From Glandiceps talaboti (lineage: Eukaryota > Hemichordata > Enteropneusta > Spengelidae), in contig NC_135556.1 in the NCBI RefSeq assembly GCF_964340395.1, positions 24,605,723-24,669,722 on the forward strand: a stretch of 64,000 nucleotides of DNA, read 5' to 3'. Below the pieces are notes generated by a model. It saw only the letters and a list, made by a program, of their open reading frames with translations. It ran no database searches and had not been told where the DNA came from. The position numbers and the translations under genes were made by a program. Shown one piece after another: positions 11,102-23,100 of this stretch (within the stretch, counting starts at the first letter, position 1; every line of letters starts with the position of its first letter).

Positions 11102-13655
11102 TTAGCATCCAAACAGCCATTTAACATAAACTCAAGTCTACATAATAAACTTATGTGTAAATATAATTTGTAATAATTATACCTACATGAAAAAAATCCA
11201 TGAAGAAATAATATTTACTAATTTTGTAATATTGATCATTGAAAGTATTTAATAACACCTATATCATAAATAGAAAAACCCTAGTCCCAGAATCTGAATT
11301 TGAAAAGATGATGATGATGGTATAAGTGACTATATCTGTTACAAATACAGTTATTACCTGTCAAATTATAGTCTAGTATGCATTTATGTCATGATTTTTC
11401 ACAAGTGATATGTTTCAAACAAAATTTTAATCATAATTTGTGTAGAATTCTGGTCAGTAAATGTGCAAATAAAATGGTGACTCATAACTGTCACATCAAA
11501 CGGAAGCATCACAAAAAAACAAAAGTGATTTTTTGTTGTTGCTATAAAATGTGCTGTGATATGATGTAAGCAACAAGTGGGATTGTATTGTGTACTGAAT
11601 TCAGAAGGTAATACTCTTCAAAGTATCGTATATCGTCAATCTGAAGACGAACATCGTCAAATTTATTTCCGATAAAGCTGGGTAACCTTTTCAATACTGT
11701 AAACAGGACTCACTTAGTAGGGCGTTCTATTGCATTGACGAAACAAAGTTGGTGAACACAATCTGTAGTCTACAAATCTAATAACCTCTGAAATGGTTTT
11801 ATATTGCCTACCATATCAATGACGCAAAAATTTGCCCTGGTTTGTAGAATATAAAGCTCTATCCGATAAGTAATTCAACTATTTTCTCTCTCTCTGTCTG
11901 TATTTTCCACATGACCTCTAAGCCAGTACAGGTCATGACCTTTTTAGGTCAATGGAAGTCAAATCCTGAGGTTAGTATTTTCTGAATACAGTTTATGATT
12001 AAACTTATTTGCATCTTGAAAAAGATACCTTTAAACTGAATCATGCCCTCTTGTGACATGGAGGAGAGAGGAAGGGAATGGGTTATAGGTCTTTGCTTGC
12101 TGATAATGCTATCACAAATTAATTTAGATGTATGTCTCATATTTCTCAATTATCATTTGAAAATCATGACCATCCAAATTAATTCATCTCCTTATATTGA
12201 TTCTCTCTATTTTACCACAAGAGGGTGCTGATTCCATAATGGCACCACAGTGGGTGCTATACAGGTACTGTAAGGTCTATTACAAATGATAAAACTATAT
12301 TCTTACAGATATTGGTATAGTAATGCTATGATAAGAGTCCATCTCCCTGATCACAAATAACCAAATTAATATCCAGCTCTCTTCATTTTATCAGAGATTG
12401 TCAAAACATATCATTGGTGAACTGATGAGGTATAAAATACACTTTTATCAAATCAATTCAAGACCCTAAAATTGTACACAGTTCACTTCAGTGAAATGTA
12501 CACTTTAAATGTACATTTGTATATTGAAAAAAATCTGTTAAAGAAACAAACATTAACCCAAATTAATAATTGATGAAAACTCATCTGACAACTTTTCTTA
12601 GGCAGACAAAAGTTACTAGATGTAACACTGTATGCTCCCCCAGTGACTTGGAGAAGTATATGTATAAAGTTCCATTATGCCACTATAGATCCGAAAAGCA
12701 CTTTATAGAAACTAACATTATTTTGGTACCAAGTACTGTATAACAGCCATTGATAGTGGAAATACCTGTGTAAGCATACCAATGTGGATTTAATATTTGT
12801 ATGTGATGTTATATTTTGTGATGTTTATTTACAATAGTTGAAGAGATCACAACAACTTCTTTCTATGATTTCTATTGTCATATCTTAGTACTGCATACAC
12901 TGAATGTATTTTGGCACCTGACAAAAATGGCTCTAATAAAATCAAGTCTGACTAAAGTTCTTTTATCGTTATCAAATCCATCCACAATTCTAAAATTAGG
13001 ATGTTGATGTTCCCCCTTCTTGCAAAAATATGAATTTCTTTAGTTGGTGTCTTTTATTTCATCTATTTTGATGACATGTGGTGAGTGGAACTTAGAGAGG
13101 TCTACAGAATCTGGTTAAAAGTTTAGAAAACATAAAACAAACAAAATTTTAAGAAACCTAAATTTAAATGATCACCAACAGTTGGAAATATATTTACTCC
13201 ACTATAATATTGCGGAGGTGACAGGGAGATTTTTTTAATTGCACATTATTTGCACTTTAAAGTTCCTCGTTTTTGCTTTTCTTTACTACTGTAGTACATC
13301 TGTCAGTTATGTTAATAAGGTTACATCTTTTAATCTAAACTCTAACAGCAAAAGTATAGTACAAGGGGCAAAAGTACTATGGATGTATTTTATCTCCCGG
13401 ATTGTCATAATTCTTTAAATGATAACATAAATTAAAACAGGACTGTGATAAAGATGATGTTCAGTGTCTACATCAAATAAAATAACACAAGATTTAAAAG
13501 AAAAGAAAAGCGCCAAGTCCCTCACTGTATGTTTTTCCACTAGACTTGAAGCAACGTTTCAAATCTATGAAGACTGCCCTCTTGTGGCAATTAAATATTT
13601 TGTTTTTTAAAGTGCTTTTACTATACACTTAATTTCCCTAGTCACAGCTAACAAT

Positions 13656-14006
13656 TTACAACTGTTCTGATTGAGACTTTAGTTCAACATGTTTATTCTT
13701 GATCTCTGACCCATGTGGTCGACAATAAATGGCATTTTGTACCAACATTAAGTTACTAATCATCAAAGTACGATTACAAACTTTACATTTCTGACAATAT
13801 TTATGGAAAACTTTGCCCTCAGCCTTGGCCATCTCAGCTAAGTACACCTGCCTCTCACATATGATGCACTTCTCAGTCTTGGGAGCGACAAAAGTTTTCT
13901 TGATACTGCTGGTTGGTTTTTTGTTGATTTCATTCTTTTGTTGTTCTTGTGTGGACTCTCGGTTGAAGACTTGTCGTCTGCTAGCCACAGTGATTGATAC
14001 TGTCTG
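13656..14006 (-). CDS. Last exon of the CRACD-like gene: LIM domain
   Basis: This exon encodes the last 116 residues. The LIM ligands follow C-X2-C-X17-H-X2-C-X2-C-X2-C-X17-C-X2-H, starting CIICERQVYLAEMAKAEG and ending AIYCRPH, which satisfies the two-zinc LIM consensus. It joins the large exon in phase (NK|QTVSITVASRRQ). LIM domains bind proteins, and in EPLIN-, LASP- and zyxin-type proteins they localise to actin structures. A C-terminal LIM is not something I recall in vertebrate CRACD or CRACDL. Confidence 0.92.
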   Translation of the reverse strand, partial: QTVSITVASRRQVFNRESTQEQQKNEINKKPTSSIKKTFVAPKTEKCIICERQVYLAEMAKAEGKVFHKYCQKCKVCNRTLMISNLMLVQNAIYCRPHGSEIKNKHVELKSQSEQL

Positions 14007-17000
14007 CTAGAAAAGATGAACAAATACATACTGGATGAGTAATTGGATGTGTATTAATTATAGTATGGTAATCACATTTAGTATGGTACAACATACATTA
14101 CTAGCATTTTCATCACTTTGGAACAATGGAATTAACATTCTGATGAGGTTTGTTGATCAAGACAGATCAAATATTCAGTGCTAAAAAGTTGAACTGTTTA
14201 TGTGGTATAATTCATTTTGAAATCATCACCAAACAATTGTTGTGACATCAAAAAATACCTTGTTAGTGACAGGGTCTTTTTCCACTTCTTTCTTCTCTTC
14301 CTTTGGCTCATCTTTTTCTGTTTCTTTTTCCTTGTCTGTTTCTTTACCATCGTCATCCTCTCTGTTCTTCTGTCTTTGTTTTGCCATGGCAACCCAGCTT
14401 GGCACTCCAACACCGCTTTCTTCTGATGCTCGTCTTTCACTAAATGTGCGTATTTTCAATTGTCCAGATTCATGCTCACGTTCACTAAAGGCACGAATTT
14501 TGACACGAGATTTTTCTTTATCAGCCTCTCTTGGTGAAGACAAGATAATTGATGGTGTTGATGCTGATGACTTATCTTTATTTTCGTCATTATCTTTCCC
14601 TGCTTCGGCTGTTTCTATGGCAGCTTTTTTCCTTGATGCTCTGAAACCTTCTCTCTTTCTCTGAGCTTCATCTTGTTTTGTATCATTTGGACTATCAATG
14701 GCAGATACAATGATAACTTCTCTGGTTTGTTCCTTAAGAGGTTCAATCTTTTCAATTTTCAGTTTATGTTCTTCCACTGAGACTAGTTTGCTAGTTTCTT
14801 CAGTATACACAGAAAGTTTGTCTTTATTCTCAATATGAAGGAATGTACCACTAGGTTTTTCCAAAGTTGCTGATCTGGTTCTCAATTCTAGTTTTTCAGT
14901 CCTCAATCCTAGTTCCTTGGGTTCAAAGCTGGCAGAACGACTTCTGTGTTCAGTAATCTTAAAAGTAGTTGTTGCTTGTTCTATTTCTAGTTTCTCTAAG
15001 TCTGTCAGACTGTTTGTTTTCACTTCTGCACTCATTTCCTTCGGTTTCTCTGGCACACTAAGTTTTCTTTCCTCTAGCTTAATCACTGTCAACTCTTCCT
15101 TCGGAATGACAAGTGACTTAGGTGGTTCTATCTCTGGTTCTTTGGTTTCAGCCACTGGTGGCGCCACCTCATTCTGAACAACAACTTCTGAAATGTCAGA
15201 CAAGAAGTGAAATCATTGCTCTTTCTGTATACAAGAATTTAGAATACAACAACTCTGTATTATTGTAGAAGACTTTCTATACACTATACAAATGTAGTTT
15301 GATACAAAATAGTGTTTTTATGGAGTTATTTCACAATACTGTGTCTGCACTACATAACAACACTTCTATGAGTTTCAGATGTGTATTGTATCGTAGTGCC
15401 ATTTATTTACATAATTTAAAATACTGTATTCACATTACCTGTGGTGAATTCCTGGGACTCTGTGCTATCTTCTGTTACTGTTGTATCTAGTGTAACAGCA
15501 ATGACATTAGGAACAGTAAGTAAATTAACATTAGGCACTGGTTCATCTAGTTCCTCTTCAGGTGTATTTGGCAGTTCTGATCTTGATCCACTTCTCTAGA
15601 AAACACACAAATACAGATAGCATACACTAGTTAAAATGAATGTTTTATGGATGTTGGATTGAGCTATACAGTTTTTACACACAGTGCACAGTAAAAACGA
15701 TGTTGGCTTGGCATTTCACCAATGAGACATGATGTATTTGACACAAAGATAGACACACTTCAATTCTAGACTAACAATAACAGAGACACAATACACACAG
15801 CCGGATCCTTTCCCCAATCACATTGTAGCAGTCACACCACTATGATTGATGCACTGTAAAAACACGATGATGGTAAACACTCTGTCTTGAAGATTACACC
15901 AAAGTGTTCAGAATACAAGTTACTACTTTAAAGAATTGAAAGAAGGAAATTTTGATGTGGTAAAAACTTACCTGGGATATAAGACGACTTCTACTTGATG
16001 CTCTTCTAGTTTTAGGAGCTATTGATCTCTTATATAGTGCAGCCTCATTGCTTAGTTTGTGTTTACTCACAACAGAATCAAAGTCTAAATCACCAGCATT
16101 AGCTGTCAAACAAATAATAATAAGAATCTTTATTCGTCGATTTTTGTTGAATGGTCACCACAAAAGCAGCACCCTAGCTAGTGTGAAAAAAGCAGAAGGA
16201 AAGTGGAGTGGGGGGGGGGGGGGGGGGGGGGACAACGACGACGACGACCTGCATTGTTTGGCAGGGTCAAACTGAACATCACCCTTCCTATATACAGATC
16301 TGGTAAAATTTTAATCAAACCAAGCCAACGTTTGCCAGGTTCCAACCAGACTGCAGAGGTAAGAGGCATACAAGCTATTCGCTTAGCCATCGACAACCAA
16401 AAAAGAAATATTCAACAAAACACAATGAGATACATTTTTAATATTGCACTTTCTTCCTTTATGCCATACTGTGGTTATCTACTTTCTAGCCATTTTGAAA
16501 TATAGTGTCACAAAAAAATGGGAAAATATTGGTTAACCTGTTTATACATATGTTAAATGCTTCCAGCCCAAAATCTGCTGTCTGCTGTCAAATAGTATTC
16601 CCATGCTGTCTCTGAGCCTGCTTCTTGCAACTACTCAGTTCATTTCAAACCAAAAACAGCCATCAAATACTAAGACTAGTTTTCATGGTTTGTTGTCTAC
16701 TAAATTAACAAAATTAACAAAATCAACTTACCTGTACTTTTGCTTTTCTTGTAACCAAACATTTTCCTCTTTCTGTCACTGGTTGGTGATGAATTAAGAC
16801 TTTTCTGTCAAATATGAAAACAGACAGCCACAATTAAGCCAACATGAAAATATTATAAGTAAAATATTGCCTGTGTTTCCTTTCATGTGTACTTCTATAA
16901 TCAAATCTACAGTTACATGCCTTTTGGTGTTTTTTACCATTTACATGTGGTAGGTACTAACTTATGCCATGGAACTTTGTATTTCAAAATTTCAAAATTA

Positions 17001-17104
17001 ATATTATGATGTTAGTTATGCATATGTATGTAGGAGGACTATTTATTTTAGTGTTTTTATTTCGTACAAGATGAACAACAAAATCACTAAATATATGCCC
17101 CCCC

Positions 17105-17140
<36 letters not shown>

Positions 17141-20100
17141 AAAAAAAAAAAGTGACAGGCATCTGTACTTGTATAAGTCAGCAACTCAGTAAAACTATCA
17201 AATAATATAATATCTATTTCGAGGCCCTCAAATGATAGAAATATATATGAAATTGAAATTGCAAAATATCCAACCCCCCCCTCAAAAAATACAAAATTAA
17301 ATCTTTCATCTTTCTCACAAAAAGATGTCCTTCACATTTGCAGTCACAAAACACAAATAAATCAAATTTGTAAAAACAATGGTTAATTATTCTAATATAA
17401 TGACAACATTCTATTCTACTTTCTCCATTAATCTCAACATGAAGACATCGACAGTACTACAGACACACAGACTAAAATTCTATGGTGAAGACATTGATAG
17501 AACTATCAACTCACAATCTATGGTTGACTTCACACAGACAATTAACATATTACATAACATAATCTATCAGTTATTTTGCAAAAAACAAAATCATATATTT
17601 GATACGATACACTATTATACCTTCCTATGATGACGATTTTAAACTTTCACAACAAAACACAGAATCTCATGAGATGTTTTCAAACATACATATTTACTAA
17701 TTATGAAATAACTTGATAAATACATTAAAAAGATGCTTTGGAAATGAGACATCAACGAGAGAAGGAAGACTTTGACATTAGATAGATAGACTGACAGATA
17801 AACAGACAGACAGAGTGATGTTTGGAGTAAAAATTTACCGTTCTCCTGGTGATCGGTTGTCTCTTTGTTACAAATACCTGTTGATGGTTGGAACAAAAAT
17901 GATGACAGCAAACAAGACATACGGTATGAGAAATGATGTCGTGCTATGATCAACGACGAGTAAACTCACAATAAGCAGAGAAACAAAGACAAGCAAACCT
18001 GCTATACAGCAGATGCGAAGCTGAGTGAATTAGCAGCAATGAAGCAGTGAAGATGTTAGGCTAAGTGTAACAGTTGCCAGGCACAGAGGTGTCAAGTATG
18101 TCCTATGTATGAATGACGTAGCAATTAGAAACTATTGTGTGTTATGTGAAGTGTTTAAATCAATGCATAGCTGTCTTCTAATTGGCATGGTTTTCATATA
18201 TACAATTTAAATCTCATTTATATGCAAATAAGCACTAGAATTAACCACACCTTATGAGTTAGATATTATCAGAGTAGTGCTGGTTTATACACTTATGAAC
18301 ATCATGCATGCATGTTTTCTTTTAAATACTAAATATAAGTGTTTTTTCTATTATATCAGTGTGTTTCTATATATGGTAAAATGTGCCTCTTATCTCCGTA
18401 GCAACAAAGCTCAATTCAATAGTGCTATAAAGTGCAAGTTTTACAGTTTTTACAAATTACAATTCTATTCTATTTTATTATCTATTCCTGTTATCTGCAC
18501 TTTAATTACACAAAATACTTTTATATTTGTGAATTCATTAATACTACTATAAGCATGCAGGCCAATGGAAATATTATAAAAAAGAAACCATTCAATATTA
18601 ATAATATTCATACAATATAATTCATTCCAACATGTCATGAGACTTAGGATTCAGTTTATAAATCATGTAAGTGTCATTTTTCAAATATCTTTCAATTCTA
18701 TAAATTTAAAGTGGTCATATGGAGGACAAATGGGTGTTTATGAATGATAAAATAATTTGTATGCTTGAAAACACAACACAAAAGACATATACAAGTCCCT
18801 GTGTTTTTAACTCAATAATTTGCACACACAAATTTTAATGTATAAAATCTTTTGTTATTGTACATACAACAACAAACTTTTTTACACACTTTTTAGCTTT
18901 TGGTAATTTATTAAGTTTTGTCAAGTAGAAAAACTTGGTAAAATTGTTATTTTATGAATCTAAAAGACATAATAATTATGCATTTGTCATTCATAGGGCC
19001 ACTTTCAGTTTCATAGAATCCATTTCTTTCACAAAATTTACAAAATCATGACACACGTCTGAGGTTTCTCTTTGAGAGATTGTACAATTATATCAAATTT
19101 GAAAGGTATTATCTTTATTTCTTGGTAATTTTGATGACAACAATCAAAAGGAAAGTGTCTGAAAAATATACTCTGTTCACATGCCTCATATTCAAGTCAG
19201 TTTGATGCAATACATGTTTATGAGACAATTCTGTTGTCAACATAACTAATTCTTTTTTGTGGGAAAAATCAAACTGGTCAACTATATACTTTTACAACTG
19301 AATCCATAGATCTCCAAATAATGATAAAAGTTCATATCATTCACTTATTATCAAATCAATACATGCAGTATACTATCACTTTTGTTAGATTGTTATATTT
19401 TGGTATTCTTCATTCTTATGCATCTGGACATTCGGGGGTTGCACATTGGGTTATTTCTTTTAGTCTTTAGAACATATCGAATCATGCTTTTAGTCTTTAG
19501 AACATATCGAATCATGCTTTTAGTGTTTATGAATGTATGAATGTATAAATAATAGTAACAGACAAACAGACTGGAGTGGGATGGGGAGGAAATACATTTT
19601 AGAATTGTACAAATCAACATAAACATTTGTCAGTTTCAACTTTGAAGGTGATCTCTTACAGGAAGTATATATTTGTTGATCATTTCTTACCTCATCATCC
19701 ATGCTAAGAATTCCACTATCCCGTTTATTGTCTCCACTGGTTTTGGGTTCAGGATTCTCATTGACAACATCAGCAGTTGTCAGGGTAACATCAGCTGTAT
19801 GGCCAATGCCATCATCATCTGAGCTGGATTCGATTCTTACTTTTAGTTTTAATTTTGCAGATAGTTCACTCTAAAATGACAAATTTAAATTATACATGAG
19901 GTCTTGTTAGTACATTTCTTTTTCAATAGAAAACTGTATCTGAAATAGTTCATTTGGTTAAATCTGCCTACCACGAATAGAAGTTAAATTCGAGTCCTGG
20001 CGTTGGCAATACAGAGTAAAACATATCACACACTTGTTTTATCATGCTGTGCTACTATCAACTGTTGCTTGCTATGCTATTCTGCATGGTTCAAAAGACA

Positions 20101-23100
20101 ATTGTGATCATTAAAGTGACTTACTGCAAACCCAGCAGGAATGTTTTCAAATGATGTGGTCTTTGGTTGTGTCAGTGCTGATTGGCCAGCTTTCTGTTGG
20201 TCTGGATTGAACACACTGTCATGTGACATACTTAGACCACTAGTACCAATCGAGGAGGGGACTTTTAATCTGCAATGTAACAAAATAACAATTTCCATGA
20301 AAAGATGATTTGAATCAGTTGTTCAAAACCACTTTTCCTGAATGTGGAGACAGGGGACAGGGAACTGATTTCAATGTGATTCATATCTTCATGTATGGAG
20401 AGGTTGACTATGCTTTATGCAAAATTGGTAATTTCCATGGTAATCACTTTTTCTGACATTGCAGTTGCTATGACAAAACTTCCTAAGGTACTGTAAATTC
20501 ATGTGACTATACTTGATTCTCCAAGATGTTGTAAATTCAAGTGACTACTGACATGACTCCCTAGGTTATTGTAAATCCAAATAACTACTGGCAAGACTCC
20601 TTAAGATACAAGTAACTGACAAGACTCCTGTAAATTCACATGAATATTGGCACTCCCTAAGATAATATAAATTAAACAAAGTAACAAATGACAAGACTCC
20701 CTAATGTATTGTAAATTCTTACTTGTTATCATCTTCCTTGTGAGTGACATCTATTTGTGGTAGTTCACTAGTTGACTTGGACAGAGGTTGGTTCAAACTA
20801 CTCTCTAATTCAGCTTCACCAAGAGATTTGCTTTTCCTCGTCTTCCATTTGAATATTTTACGTATCGACTTCAACTTTGGTGTCTTGAAGCGTCTTTTTC
20901 TTGCAACATATTCTGTATCAAAAGAAAAAATATAGTTATATACATTTGAAAAAAATTGTAAAATTACTAAATTTCACAGCATTGAGAATGGTCTTGTCAC
21001 TTTATCTAACAAAATATACAAATCAAAACTATACGTATTTCTTAAAAATTCAATCTCAATAAGGAAAAGTCTTGTTGCTTCTTTAAAAGTAAAACTATTA
21101 ACTCAATTGTAAAAAATATTATAAAAAATAAAGAAAATATGTGCTATGAAAATTGATACATATCACCCCATCATCAAGACAAAATAAACAAATCAAATTT
21201 CTAAAATATAAAATCCTTTTAAAATTAGCTTCTTGAAGTGTAATTAATGGTGCAAATATTTAGTTGACAGAACCAGACACTGAGACATAGAAATGAACAG
21301 CTGTGTGTGATGGATTGCTGACCTATTTGGATAGACAATCGTTGATATACTAATATAGAATTATTGTTATTAGATATTCATATACAGGGTTATACATATA
21401 TTAATAATATCATATGCTAAACATAATAGTTATCAAATTTTATAACACGGTAGTAAACATATTTATTTTATAATATTTGTCAAATTTTATAACACTTTAG
21501 TAAACATATTTATTTTATAATATTTGGAAAATTTTATAACACTTTAGTAAACACATTTTATTTTATAATATTTGGAAAATTTTATAACACTTTAGTAAAC
21601 ACATTTTATTTTATAATATTTGGAAAATTTTATAACACTTTAGTAAACACATTTTATTTTATAATATTTGGAAAATTTTATAACACTTTAGTAAACATAT
21701 TTATTTTATAATATTTGGTAAATTTTATAACACGGTAGTAAACATATTTATTTTATAATATTTGGTAAATTTTATAACACTGTAGTAAACATATTTATTT
21801 TATAATATTTGGAAAATTTTATAACACTGTAGTAAACATATTTATTTTATAATATTTGGTAAATTTTATAACACTGTAGTAAACATATTTATTTTATAAT
21901 ATTTGGAAAATTTTATAACACTTTAGTAAACACATTTTATTTTATAATATTTGGAAAATTTTATAATACTGTAGTAAACACATTTTATTTTTATAATATT
22001 TGGAAAATTTTATAACACTGTAGTAAACACATTTTATTTTTATAATATTTGTCAAATTTGATAAAAAACACTTTATTTTATAATATTTGTCAAATTTTAT
22101 AAAACTGTAGTAAACACATTTAATTTGATGTTATTGGATAGTTCAGTAAGTAAGGCTGCAGAATACTGGGTTCAACCGTAGGCTAAACCTGAGATAGTTA
22201 CAGTCCACCATATATCATGAAAAGTATTTAGAATCATAGGGTCAAACACAATTAAATTAATTGGATTCACAGTCAACAATTCATAATGATAAATTACCCA
22301 ATATACATAATTTGTTTGGCATCACTGAATTCTAGTAATTATTTCACTAGATGTGATTCAGACATATACTTTTATCTCTGTTTCTATAGTAACCAAAACA
22401 ACTTATTCAGTTCTACTGAGGAAAAAACGTAAAAGAGCAAACAGCAATAGTACATTTAGACACAAAGAAAAATAAGAATTGTTACTAAAATACCACCAGC
22501 TGAAAATTATCTAAAGTTAAAAATGTCTAGCTTTAGTTGACATTTTGCTTACCTACTGGTTCAGCATCTTCTTCATCACTAGTTTTAGGTGCAGGATTAT
22601 CTACCTCTATACTACTAATTCTTTGTGTTGTAACTGCGGTGGCCATATTAGGTCTTAGTACATCCCGTTGGTAACGATAACGACCGCGAAACACCTGAGC
22701 TCTAGGAAATTGATGTTTCTGGTTCTTTTCTTCACTATCTTTCGTCTCAGGTTCAAGTTTTTCTTCTGTATCTGAATCTGATGATAAAGAGAGAAAGAAA
22801 AATATGGGTTAAAATTGGACAACAGTATAAGATGTCATGTTTAATTCTCACTGGCAGTCTCTTGATAGAACACATCATTTCTTATATGCGTTAACAAATG
22901 GAGAATAAATGGGCGATGACATAAAGGTATGACAGATTATTCCAATGTTAAGTTCAAATGTAAAAACCCACTAATACTTAGCTGTGAAACTAGTTGGAAA
23001 TTCAAGCTCTTTATAACTCAACTTTTCTAAAATAAAATGTTTGATATTTTTAATGGCCATAAAATATTTTTGTCGGCTCAAATAACCACTCTATCAAATT

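Larger units (their letters stand above)
7271..13655. other. Intergenic interval between CDK5RAP3 and the CRACD-like gene
   Basis: This spans the CDK5RAP3 5' end and the 3' end of the CRACD-like gene. I see no convincing coding exon. It holds an AAAC microsatellite, a CpG-richer stretch at about 8,300-8,720, a 21-bp minisatellite, a GT/G tract at 10,013-10,043, a DR1-type RGGTCA repeat at 11,089, and several CTCF-like motifs. The right part probably includes 3' UTR of the CRACD-like gene. A minus-strand AATAAA lies at 13,053-13,058. Confidence 0.7.

Noticed and set aside
14242-15177. Ser/Phe-rich plus-strand open frames
   Set aside because: Antisense shadows of the large Lys/Glu-rich exon of the CRACD-like gene.
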